Origin: an uncultured Verrucomicrobia subdivision 3 bacterium | Lineage (GTDB): Bacteria; Verrucomicrobiota; Verrucomicrobiia; Limisphaerales; DASXHY01 | Length of the DNA: 64,000 nucleotides | Assembly: GCA_937890005.1 (NCBI GenBank) | Contig: CALBZA010000003.1 | Coordinates: 1 to 64,000, forward strand | Direction: 5' to 3' | Part shown: positions 17,571 to 25,482 of the stretch, piece after piece | Position numbering within the stretch: position 1 is the stretch's first letter | Layout: every line of letters starts with the position of its first letter | Notes under the pieces: generated by a model | What the model was told of the DNA's origin: nothing | The model's input: only the letters and a program-made list of their open reading frames with translations | The model's database searches: none | Position numbers and translations under genes: made by a program

Positions 17571-18797
17571 TCATTCCTTCGGCCCTCCACCCAGCAGCGA
17601 CGACAACTTCTCGTCCGCTTTCGAAAGATCGACTGATTTCTGATCCGCAGCGGATTTGGCGGATTTCTCTTCCGACGCAACGGGCGCGGGTTCCGAAGCT
17701 TTCGTCAATTCCGCCAGTTTGCTTTCGTTCGCAGTCGGAACAGCGGATTGAGCTGAAACCGGAGCCGAAGTTTCAGCCGGCTTTTCAGTCACCGTGAGAC
17801 GTTCAAGAATCTTTTCGGTTGCAGGCGCAGCTTCGGCATCGCCACGCAGATAAGCCGCGACACGCGCGCCGGATTGCGCGCCGCTGGTCTGCTGTGCGGC
17901 ACGGGCGCGATGCACAACTTCCAGGAAGTAGCTCTCCAAATTCTGGGTCGGGTTCTCGATCCGGATGTTGTTCAGTTCGACATCGCGCCGGATGACCTCC
18001 AAGACCTTCTCCATCGTTTCACGCGGCAGCACCGGAGTTGTGATGCGGACAGCGTCCGGCTTGGCGAGCAATTCCTTGAGCGCGCCCATCGCCTGAATCT
18101 TGCCGCCATAGTAAATCACCACGCGATCGCAGACATCTTCGACATCGGAAAGCAGGTGGCTGCTGAGAATGACCGTCTTGCCGCGGCGCGCGAGCGCGAG
18201 AATGAGATCCTTGACCTCACGGCAGCCAATCGGATCGAGGCCGGCGGTGGGTTCGTCGAGAATCACCAGGTCCGGATCATTGATCAGCGCCTGCGCAAGA
18301 CCGATGCGCCGCTGCATGCCTTTGGAGAATTCGCCGATGGCGCGGGTCCGGGTCTGATTCAAACCGACCATTTCCAGCAACTGTTCGGCGCGGTTGCTGC
18401 GTTCGGATTTCGAAAGGTGAAAAAGGTTTCCGAAGAAATCGAGCGTCTCACGCGAATTCAGATAGCGGTAGAGATATGATTCCTCCGGCAGATAACCGAT
18501 TCGTGACTTGGTTTGAACGTGACGCGGTGAATGCCCGAAAACCTGAATATTGCCCTTCGTTGGATTCAGCAACCCAAGCAGCAATTTTACCGTCGTGGAT
18601 TTGCCGGAACCGTTCGGCCCGAGCAGACCGAAGACCTCGCCTTTGCGGACTTCGAAATCAACATTATCGACCGCGCGGGCCTTGGGACGATTCCAGAAAT
18701 CCTTGAACACCTTGGTCAGTCCGCGCACGGCGACGACGACTTCGCCTGATTGCGGATTGCGGACTGCGGATTGCGGATTGTTTTCAACAGGTGTCAT
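17571..18797 (-). CDS. ABC-2 transporter ATP-binding protein with Ala/Ser/Lys-rich tail
   Basis: A 408-residue ATPase of the NatA/NosF/GldA type. It has Walker A GPNGSGKST near 55, a Q-loop in YLPEESYLY, signature FSKGMQRRI, Walker B LVILDEPTAGLD and switch His in SSHLLSDVE. A C-terminal regulatory domain (VRITTPVLPRETM onward) is followed by about 100 low-complexity residues rich in Ala, Ser, Glu and Lys with several SAxPTA/AKSAA stretches. The start at 18797 (MTPVENN) is chosen because upstream codons read into the neighbouring toxin remnant. Codons 7-18 are made of a heptamer tandem repeat. It is the first gene of the exporter operon that also holds the permease at 16046-17434. Confidence 0.9.
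   Translation of the reverse strand: MTPVENNPQSAVRNPQSGEVVVAVRGLTKVFKDFWNRPKARAVDNVDFEVRKGEVFGLLGPNGSGKSTTVKLLLGLLNPTKGNIQVFGHSPRHVQTKSRIGYLPEESYLYRYLNSRETLDFFGNLFHLSKSERSNRAEQLLEMVGLNQTRTRAIGEFSKGMQRRIGLAQALINDPDLVILDEPTAGLDPIGCREVKDLILALARRGKTVILSSHLLSDVEDVCDRVVIYYGGKIQAMGALKELLAKPDAVRITTPVLPRETMEKVLEVIRRDVELNNIRIENPTQNLESYFLEVVHRARAAQQTSGAQSGARVAAYLRGDAEAAPATEKILERLTVTEKPAETSAPVSAQSAVPTANESKLAELTKASEPAPVASEEKSAKSAADQKSVDLSKADEKLSSLLGGGPKE
18748..18780. repeat. Tandem heptamer (GATTGCG/GACTGCG) inside ABC ATPase N-terminus
   Basis: Four to five copies of a seven-base unit, GATTGCG with one GACTGCG, lie in tandem. They code for NPQSAV-type residues just before the ABC domain. Seven is not a multiple of three, so each copy gained or lost changes the frame, and the real start could move with repeat number. 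Confidence 0.8.
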
Positions 18798-18810
18798 TTG
18801 TCTTGCTTGG

Positions 18811-19090
18811 TTAAGCGTACTTGCGGAGGAACGCAGCCAAGTCAGCCTTGGTGATCTTCCTATTTGCAATATCAATCATGGCGGAATACAGGCAGCCCAT
18901 TTGGGCTGCTGATTGTAAACACCATTTCGAGCTAAAAAAATCAATGCAGCTGCTATTCCGGTCCGCTTGTTCCCGTCCACGAACGCCTGCGAACAAGTCG
19001 CAGTGCCCGAGATAATATGTGTTCTTTGCGGAAGCCAACACGATTCCACCAATCCCGGTTCAAGAACGCCTTCACTGCCACCATGCTCTT
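18811..19090 (-). pseudogene. doc: Decayed Fic/Doc-family toxin (death-on-curing)
   Basis: Pieces of a Doc toxin are found in order but in different frames. Frame one gives LKEHGGSEGVLEPGLVES, then, after a shift, LASAKNTYYLGHCDLFAG. The first frame then resumes with the Fic-core motif AFVDGNKRTGIAAALIFLARNGV, and another shift leads to CLYSAMIDIANRKITKADLA with stop at 18811. Intact Doc proteins have HPFxDGNKRT; here the first His is replaced by Gln (QAF) and about 12 residues before it are missing. The N-terminal part is also absent. At least three lesions make a functional protein impossible, assuming the sequence is right. Doc phosphorylates EF-Tu in intact systems. Confidence 0.8.
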
Positions 19091-19231
19091 TCAAGCTTCT
19101 GGCATGTACGCCCATGGCTTTGCCTCGCCCGCCGGTTCACCCACAACCTTTCGGACAAGATGCGCAAAGATCTCGTGCTGCTCAGAAAGTGGAAGCCTGT
19201 CAATCTGCTGCATAATCTCGGTTGTGCTCAC
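19091..19231 (-). CDS. Small antitoxin-like ORF upstream of doc remnant
   Basis: A 46-codon frame with GTG start at 19231: it begins VSTTEIMQQIDRLPLSEQ and ends WAYMPEA. The opening resembles small antitoxin proteins (pattern T-x-E-I-x-x-x-I-x-x-L-P-x-x-E-Q) that precede Fic/Doc toxins. Its stop lies at the start of the toxin remnant. It appears intact although its toxin is dead. It was found by reading the minus strand by eye; there is no independent support. Confidence 0.45.
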   Translation of the reverse strand: MSTTEIMQQIDRLPLSEQHEIFAHLVRKVVGEPAGEAKPWAYMPEA

Positions 19232-19287
19232 GGTTTGAACGTATCAGCGTTGTTCAGAGGGGCAATTTACACATCATCCGCACCCAT

Positions 19288-21312
19288 TCACGCCATCTTC
19301 GGCGCCAGCTGCGGAGTTGCGCCGGGCGTTGAACCGCTCGGCTGCACCGGCCTTTGCTCCTCGGGCTGAAAATGCTCCAGGTCTTCTCCCTTGCGCACCA
19401 GACGGGCGCTGTTGAACACCACAATGAATGTTCCGGCCACGTGCAGGATCGAAGCCACGATCGGACCGATCACCGCAAACGATGCCAGCGCAAGACCGCC
19501 GATGATGAACACCACGCCAAACGCAAAGTTCTGATTGATCACCGCCCGCGTGCTGCGCGAGAGCTGCACCAGGAATGGAAGCCGGCGAAGATCGTTGTTC
19601 ATCAGCGCAATCGTCGCACTGTGAATGGCCACTTCGCTTCCGGCCGCACCCATCGCGATGCCGATGTCGCCCGCCGCCAGCGCCGGCGCGTCGTTCACAC
19701 CGTCGCCAATGACCGCCACCTTGTAGCCCTTGGCTTTCACACCCTTCACGAACTCCACCTTGTTCTGCGGCAGACATTCGCCCACAGCTTCTTCGCAACC
19801 GATCTCTTTGGCCACGCGTGTTGCCACCGGCTGGCGGTCGCCCGACACCATGGAAATCCGGCGAACTCCGCTCTCCTTCAGTTCCGCGAGCGCCTGTTTG
19901 GCTTCCGTGCGGGTTTTGTCCTGAAGACCGATCCACCCAACACATTTTCCGTCACGCGCGACAAAGATCAGGCTCCAGCCCTCGGTTTCGCTCAGATCGA
20001 CTGATTTCTCGAAACCTGCGTCCACACCGTTGTCCTTCAGCCATGCGGCCCGGCCGACGAGAATGTTCGCGCCATTCACCTGAGCCTTCACTCCACGACC
20101 GGCGGTTTCTAAAAAGTCCTTCGGTTCAATCAATGGAACGCTGGCTTCGCCTGCAAGCTGAGCAAGTGCTTTGGCGGTGGGATGGTTGCTGTACTTTTCC
20201 GCGGAAGCTGCCAGCAGCAGCAGTTCGGCAGGCTTGACCTCGCCCAGCGGTGCGAGCCGGCTCACGGCGAGTTGTCCGGTCGTGAGCGTTCCCGTCTTGT
20301 CGAACACGAACGCGTTGATCTTCGCCGCCAGCTCGATGTCTGCGACGTTCTTGATCAGAATTCCCAAACGCGCCGCTGCCGAAAGCGCGGCGACCATCGC
20401 CGTGGGTGTCGCGAGAATGAAAGCGCACGGACATGAAACCACGAACACCGCAATCACACGGTTGAGATCATGAGTGAACGCCCACACGAGCGCGCCGATC
20501 ACCAGCACCAGCGGCGTGTAGAACCCCATGTATTGATCGACGATCTTCTGCACCGGCAGTTTGGTCTGCTCCGCCGCAAGGATGAGCTCGCGAACGCGTC
20601 CGAGCGTGGTGTCGGTTCCGGCGCGGCTGACCTTGATCTCAAGAACGCCGGTGAGATTCTGCGTTCCCGCAAAAACTTCGTCGCCCGGCTTTTTATCAGC
20701 CGGCAGCGATTCACCGGTGATGGTGGCCTGATTGAACGATCCTTGTCCGCTCACGATCACACCGTCCGCCGCAACGTTGTCACCGGGGCGAATGCGAATG
20801 ACATCTCCCACGGCCAGTTGACTCGCGGCGACTTCCTCTTCCGTATTGTCGGCCTTCAGGCGGCGCGCCTTGGTTGGTGTCAGTTTGATCAACGATTCAA
20901 TCGATTCCCTCGCCCCCTCGGCGGTGCGGGTTTCGATGATTTCACCCATCAACATGAAGAACGCAACGACGCCCGCGGTCTTGTAATCGCCGGAGGCAAA
21001 CGCCGCGAGCACTGCGATGGCAACCAGTTCATTGATGCTGAGCCTGCCGACTTTCAGGTCCTTGATAGCGATGAGAATAATGGGCGTTCCGAGAATGATC
21101 GCCCCAATCATCGCGCTCGCGCTGGAAATGATGGAGCCCTGGTCAAAGAGCCAGTCGATGAGGAACGCGTTCAGCACGAAGGCGACGCCGACGAGCGTCT
21201 GCTTCAAGCGAACCGGCGCGTGTTCGTGGTCGGCGCCGCAGCCGCAGCTCGGGCCGTGCTCATGATGATGATGCGCGTGCTCCTGCCGGCTTAACAAAGA
21301 TGTGACTTGCAT
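19288..21312 (-). CDS. P1B-type heavy-metal-translocating ATPase with His/Cys-rich N-terminus
   Basis: A 674-residue metal pump. Residues 11-32 are a His/Cys-rich tail (HAHHHHEHG, CGCGADHEH) in place of a ferredoxin-like HMA domain. Then come eight expected transmembrane helices; the TGES actuator loop at about 199-202; the metal-site CPC at 294-296; the phosphorylated Asp338 in DKTGT; the HP pair at 377-378 (SNHPTA); and the GDGVNDAP hinge at 536-543. CPC with a His-rich tail fits Zn/Cd/Co or Cu export; selectivity is not certain. It is the last gene of a five-gene minus-strand block that also has three SPFH proteins and a permease, beginning 59 bases after the HflK-like gene. A Pro/Gln-rich tail (about 650-674) is unusual. 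Confidence 0.95.
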   Translation of the reverse strand: MQVTSLLSRQEHAHHHHEHGPSCGCGADHEHAPVRLKQTLVGVAFVLNAFLIDWLFDQGSIISSASAMIGAIILGTPIILIAIKDLKVGRLSINELVAIAVLAAFASGDYKTAGVVAFFMLMGEIIETRTAEGARESIESLIKLTPTKARRLKADNTEEEVAASQLAVGDVIRIRPGDNVAADGVIVSGQGSFNQATITGESLPADKKPGDEVFAGTQNLTGVLEIKVSRAGTDTTLGRVRELILAAEQTKLPVQKIVDQYMGFYTPLVLVIGALVWAFTHDLNRVIAVFVVSCPCAFILATPTAMVAALSAAARLGILIKNVADIELAAKINAFVFDKTGTLTTGQLAVSRLAPLGEVKPAELLLLAASAEKYSNHPTAKALAQLAGEASVPLIEPKDFLETAGRGVKAQVNGANILVGRAAWLKDNGVDAGFEKSVDLSETEGWSLIFVARDGKCVGWIGLQDKTRTEAKQALAELKESGVRRISMVSGDRQPVATRVAKEIGCEEAVGECLPQNKVEFVKGVKAKGYKVAVIGDGVNDAPALAAGDIGIAMGAAGSEVAIHSATIALMNNDLRRLPFLVQLSRSTRAVINQNFAFGVVFIIGGLALASFAVIGPIVASILHVAGTFIVVFNSARLVRKGEDLEHFQPEEQRPVQPSGSTPGATPQLAPKMA

Positions 21313-21371
21313 ACTAAAACTCTAAGTTCTGACGCGTCTGACTGTTTCAATCTGACTGGATGCGACCGCGG

Positions 21372-22487
21372 TCAGGGCGTCGGCTGCTCGGTCTTCGGCT
21401 TCTGCGGTTCGCGGTTCAAATTTAACCACAGGTTCTGGCTTTTTCCATTGACCGACTCCGGCACCACCCACTTTTCAGCATTCGTCAGGCTGCGCCCCAG
21501 CCGTTGACTCAGCTCGCGTTGCAGGAAAAGCTCGGGATTCTGATTGTACATGGGAACCAGTTGATCGAACGTTGCGGCCAGACTGGTGATTTCCTTCACG
21601 TAACTGTCCCGTTCCGTTTCGGCGAGATCGATCATACGTTTGGCATCCGCTCCGGACCGGCTGAGCGCCTGATTGCTGTATTTGCGCGCTTCATCGAGAA
21701 CCGTCCGTTGCTTCTGCCCGGCGCTCACCACCTGTTCGAACACCGCCTTCAACTGGCGCGGAGCGATACTCTCGGTCACACAGCGATCGACCGCGACCCC
21801 GAGATTCTGCTGATTCAACAGTTCACGCACGCGTTCTGCGACTGCTTCGTTGAAGCCGGCGACATTGAACATGAGAATGTCATCGACCTTGAAGCGGGTT
21901 GCGGTTTGAACCAGCGCATTGTTCAACGCGTTCTGAACCAGTCGGAGCGCATTCGTCACTCCAAGCTCGTAACGAATCGGGTCTTCAATCCGGAAATAAA
22001 GTGTGGCCCGGCTATGAATGATATTTCCATCAGCCGTCAGCACATAGCCATCGATGGCAGGATTCAGTGAAGGTCCGGGAGGCGGTTCCGTTCCGGCCGC
22101 TTCCTGAACATCCGTGGTGGCGTACCATCCAACCGTGGACCGCACCTGCTGGAGGCCGGTAATCGGAATTTTCACATACTCATCGATCGGATACGGCCAC
22201 GACCAGTGCCAGCCGGGCCCGAGCAGGGCGTTCTGCCCTTCTCCCACCGGTTTACCAAAGCGCAGAATGATTGCCTGTTCCTGCGGACCCACCTGGAAAA
22301 ATCCAGAGGCGAGGAAAACAACGATCAGCAGAAACATCACGACTTTGACAATCGCGAAACTGCTGCGAAGGGCTTCGGCAAGCGCCTGGGAACCGGGATC
22401 GATCGGAGTTGGCGCAGGCGCCGGACTGCCATGGTCATGCCCGTGCCCGTGGTCGTGATGATGATCGTGATGAGTGTGCTCGCTCAT
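21372..22487 (-). CDS. hflK: HflK-like SPFH membrane protein with His-rich N-terminus
   Basis: A 371-residue SPFH/band-7 protein. Residues 4-20 are nearly all His, Asp and Gly (HTHHDHHHDHGHGHDHG), a likely cytoplasmic metal-binding tail. One transmembrane helix (about 46-66) leads to VGPQEQAIILRFGKPVG, the classic HflK start of the SPFH domain. A long charged helix (about 255-310, QKQRTVLDEARKYSNQAL) forms the stalk of the HflKC cage. In E. coli HflK with HflC encloses the protease FtsH in the inner membrane. The gene starts 5 bases after the HflC-like stop, so both are probably made together. No ftsH gene is in the window. Confidence 0.9.
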   Translation of the reverse strand: MSEHTHHDHHHDHGHGHDHGSPAPAPTPIDPGSQALAEALRSSFAIVKVVMFLLIVVFLASGFFQVGPQEQAIILRFGKPVGEGQNALLGPGWHWSWPYPIDEYVKIPITGLQQVRSTVGWYATTDVQEAAGTEPPPGPSLNPAIDGYVLTADGNIIHSRATLYFRIEDPIRYELGVTNALRLVQNALNNALVQTATRFKVDDILMFNVAGFNEAVAERVRELLNQQNLGVAVDRCVTESIAPRQLKAVFEQVVSAGQKQRTVLDEARKYSNQALSRSGADAKRMIDLAETERDSYVKEITSLAATFDQLVPMYNQNPELFLQRELSQRLGRSLTNAEKWVVPESVNGKSQNLWLNLNREPQKPKTEQPTP

Positions 22488-22492
22488 ACGGG

Positions 22493-23398
22493 TCAGCGGG
22501 TCATGCGATTGGTCGAGACGCCACGCAGCAGGTCAAATGGCGGGGTCTGATAATCCAGGATGAGCGTGGAACGTTCCTTCAGCGCTTCCTCCAGCGCCGT
22601 CAGCCGGAACAGGATGCTGGCCAGCTCAGGATTCTTTTGAAACACACCCAGCGCTCCGGCGGCTTCGACTTCACCCTTGCCGCGGATTGCATTCGCTTCG
22701 GCGCGCGCAGTGGCCAGCACCTCCGCGGCGCGACGATCGGCTTCAGACCGGATAATTCGCGCCTGCGCCTCCCCCTCGGCCTCCAGCCCCTGAATGAGAA
22801 CATTCCGTTCGGAGGTCATCTGGTTGAAAATTTCCTGTGTCACGCTTTCCGGGAAACCCAGTTTTTTGATACCGAGGAAATCAACCGAGATGCCGTAGTT
22901 GTGGGCCTCAACCTGTGACTGGATGATGGAAAGCATTTCCGCTTCGATTTCCGGGAACTTCCCCGAGCCGTCCGCGGAAACGAAATCCGCGAGGTCGTGC
23001 TTTCCAACCGTCGAAGTCTTTGCGTGTCGGATGAGGTCTCCGAGAATCTTCTCCGCCTCGGCCACGGAACCGCCGGCGAACTTCGGGAAGAACGACTTCG
23101 GATCGGTAATGCGCCAGCCGACATAGACCGACGTGAGCAACGTGGCTTTGTCCGCCGTGGTTTCCTGCGTGAACTTGTCCTCGAAACTTTGCACACGCTT
23201 GTCGAAGTAGTAAACGCGCTGAATCGGCCACGGCAGCTTCCAGTAGAAGCCCGGCTCCGTGATGCCATCGCCGCGCGGCTTGCCAAATGTCGTTACAACC
23301 GCGACCTGCGTGGTCCGCACCTGAAAGGTGAACAGCAGCAGGCCGAAAATGAGGATCAGAAGCGTTCCGATTACCAGTGTCAGTGGATTCCGTTTCAT
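22493..23398 (-). CDS. hflC: HflC-like SPFH membrane protein
   Basis: A 301-residue SPFH protein with one N-terminal helix (about 6-24, LTLVIGTLLILIFGLLLF), then QVRTTQVAVVTTFGKPRG and GFYWKLPWPIQRVYYFDKR, both diagnostic of HflC. The C-terminal coiled part (EGEAQARIIRSEADRRAAEVL) matches the HflC stalk helix. The start at 23398 (MKRNPL) is chosen by homology; further upstream codons overlap the preceding gene. It lies between two other SPFH genes with spacings of 16 and 5 bases. E. coli HflC is about 334 residues, so it is a little shorter here. Confidence 0.93.
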   Translation of the reverse strand: MKRNPLTLVIGTLLILIFGLLLFTFQVRTTQVAVVTTFGKPRGDGITEPGFYWKLPWPIQRVYYFDKRVQSFEDKFTQETTADKATLLTSVYVGWRITDPKSFFPKFAGGSVAEAEKILGDLIRHAKTSTVGKHDLADFVSADGSGKFPEIEAEMLSIIQSQVEAHNYGISVDFLGIKKLGFPESVTQEIFNQMTSERNVLIQGLEAEGEAQARIIRSEADRRAAEVLATARAEANAIRGKGEVEAAGALGVFQKNPELASILFRLTALEEALKERSTLILDYQTPPFDLLRGVSTNRMTR

Positions 23399-23414
23399 GG
23401 GGCTAATCTCAAAT

Positions 23415-25304
23415 TTATTTTTCGGGAGTGACGTCCAGGTCCAGCAGGTCATTACGGATGCGATCCTGCAGATCTATGTTGAAAATGTTGTTCGCATTCG
23501 TGCTCAGCAACACGTACTTCCGCGCCTGGGCCGTCGAACGAATGAATGTCTCAAGGTAGGCACGCTCGACGAAGATGGAAGGCGAAGCGTTGTAGGCAAC
23601 GACCCGGTTGGTAAACAGGGCAGCCATGGACACAGAGTCAATCGAAGTATTCACCCGTTCCGCGGCGGCCTGATTGATGATGTTTGTCGCCTGCGCGCGG
23701 GAGATGGCGTTGGTTCGAATGCGGGCAGCCTCGGCCTCCAGAATCTGCGCCTGCTTCTTGTGTTTTGCGCCGATGACCTTTTCGTAATCGGCAGCGACTT
23801 TCGTGGGAGGATGAATATCCTGCAATCCGACGAACACGATGTTGACGCCGAGCCGATGTCGATTGGCCGCCTGCTGAATTCGCTGGCGAAGAACGTTTGC
23901 GGCCTCCGCGCGTTCGGTGGACATGACTTCGTTCAGGTCGGCATTCACGAGATAGCGGACCACTTCGCGGGTGGCGACGTTCTGAAGCAGATTGGTCGGC
24001 CGGTCGTTGCTGTAAACCCATTCGATCAGGTTGGTGATCTGGAATTGAACGGGGATGCTGACCGTCAACAGGCTGACCGGTGGTGGACGCCTGCCTCCGA
24101 CGGCATTGTTCGTCGAAACGACTTCTTCGCGATTGGCGACAATGAAGTTTTCCTCCTTCGAATGAGCAACGTTCCAGAGCACCGCCGGAGCATTTTCAAG
24201 CTGTTCATCAGGCGTGAAACCGACATTGAAGTTTTGAATCTGTTCCGTGCGGAAACGATAGACGCGGTCAAATGGCCACGGCCATTTCAGGTGTGGGCCA
24301 GGATTGAGGATCGCACGGCCTTCAGACGGTTTGCCGAAATGTTCCAACACACCCTGCTCGCCCGGTTCGATGAACACGACACTCGTTGAGACGAACAAAA
24401 TTCCAACCTGCAGCAGCAACAGCCAGCCGAGTGCTTTTTCAAAGAAGCGATAGAACCATGTTTCTGAAACCTTGAAACCGAACTGGTAATCCAGCGCCTG
24501 CGCCGCAGTGGTCACGAGGCCTTCCGGCTGGCCCAGCAATCCCACCACACGGCTTTCATACAGCGGGCGGGCCACCTTGCCCTTCACGCGCGGACGATAA
24601 ATCTCAAGGATCAGATTCAGCAGCGTCTCCAGCGCAATCAATCCGAGGAGAACAACCAGCCCGCGCGCCACATACAAATCAGCTTTGAAAAACCCGGACT
24701 GACGATCCGAATCGGTTTCAACACCGATGATCCCGAGCGTGACGACAAAACAGAGATAGGCGCTGAGCAGCACCCAGCCGGCGCTCGGACGCAAAAGGCG
24801 ATGGTCGCCAAGGCGCGCCATGGTGGCGGAAAATTTTCCGATCAGAAACAGGACAAGTGCGAACAGAGCGAAGAGCGACATCGCGATCGCCGGCTTCTGC
24901 ATCTCGACCAGCGTCCCGCTCTTTTGCAGCCATTTCCAAAGCACGAATGCACCGACGCCTTCCAGGATGCAGAGCAGCGCTGCAAATCCGGGAACAAAGA
25001 ACCGTTCGAACTGTTCGCGCGATCTTTGCGCCGGATAGACTTCGGCATCCTTGGCTTCAAACAACGTCGCGCTCCCACGGCCCTTGGCCAGTTCATCCAG
25101 TTCCAGCTTTTCCAGCTGCTCGCGCTCCTCCAACCGCATCTGGAACCAGCTGATGGCCGACACGAGGACGCCGATGCCCATGAACGCAGCGCACAACTGG
25201 CCTGCCAGCGAATGGGTCAGCCGCGCCAAGGCGAACGCAGTTGCGCCGACCAGCAGCAGCAACCCGAGGTTCAACAATCCATTTTTCTTTGTGCTTCGTT
25301 CCAT
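23415..25304 (-). CDS. Large SPFH protein with polytopic N-terminal half
   Basis: A 629-residue protein. The first half (about 1-300) has six or seven hydrophobic helices (such as GLLLLVGATAFALARL, FVPGFAALLCILEGVGAFVL, IAMSLFALFALVLFLIG, VLLSAYLCFVVTLGIIG and GLVVLLGLIALETLLNLIL). The second half is a full HflK-type SPFH domain beginning VVFIEPGEQGVLEHFGKPSEG, with WPWPFDRVYRF and a stalk helix KKQAQILEAEAARIR. HflK normally has a single helix, so this is a fusion or greatly expanded member. The start at 25304 (MERSTKK) is preferred over an upstream ATG at 25346. It is the first SPFH gene of the block and is probably the partner that assembles with the other two; its role is unknown. Confidence 0.88.
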   Translation of the reverse strand: MERSTKKNGLLNLGLLLLVGATAFALARLTHSLAGQLCAAFMGIGVLVSAISWFQMRLEEREQLEKLELDELAKGRGSATLFEAKDAEVYPAQRSREQFERFFVPGFAALLCILEGVGAFVLWKWLQKSGTLVEMQKPAIAMSLFALFALVLFLIGKFSATMARLGDHRLLRPSAGWVLLSAYLCFVVTLGIIGVETDSDRQSGFFKADLYVARGLVVLLGLIALETLLNLILEIYRPRVKGKVARPLYESRVVGLLGQPEGLVTTAAQALDYQFGFKVSETWFYRFFEKALGWLLLLQVGILFVSTSVVFIEPGEQGVLEHFGKPSEGRAILNPGPHLKWPWPFDRVYRFRTEQIQNFNVGFTPDEQLENAPAVLWNVAHSKEENFIVANREEVVSTNNAVGGRRPPPVSLLTVSIPVQFQITNLIEWVYSNDRPTNLLQNVATREVVRYLVNADLNEVMSTERAEAANVLRQRIQQAANRHRLGVNIVFVGLQDIHPPTKVAADYEKVIGAKHKKQAQILEAEAARIRTNAISRAQATNIINQAAAERVNTSIDSVSMAALFTNRVVAYNASPSIFVERAYLETFIRSTAQARKYVLLSTNANNIFNIDLQDRIRNDLLDLDVTPEK

Positions 25305-25342
25305 GATGATCTCAACTGCGAATGGACGCGAATGAAAGGGAG

Positions 25343-25475
25343 GCAAGTTTCAGGTTCCGATTTTCGAGTTCCACGCTTCGCGCAGACTTCGAGTTCCAGG
25401 TTCCGGATGGACGCGCCGGCCCTTGCCCCAGACATTGCTGGAAGCCTCGAATTTCGAATTCGGAATTTCGCATCT
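25343..25475. repeat. Intergenic array of TTCGAGTTCCAGGTTCC-type tracts
   Basis: Imperfect repeats of the form TTTCAGGTTCC and TTCGAGTTCCAGGTTCCGG lie at 25343-25407. A related inverted stretch, CTCGAATTTCGAATTCGGAA, follows at 25446-25465. They separate the ABC permease and SPFH genes and resemble 17441-17560. Coding is not seen. Confidence 0.6.
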
Positions 25476-25482
25476 TCACCGC

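Noticed and set aside
18748..18780. CRISPR-like array
   Set aside because: Units of seven bases without spacers; no cas genes in the window.
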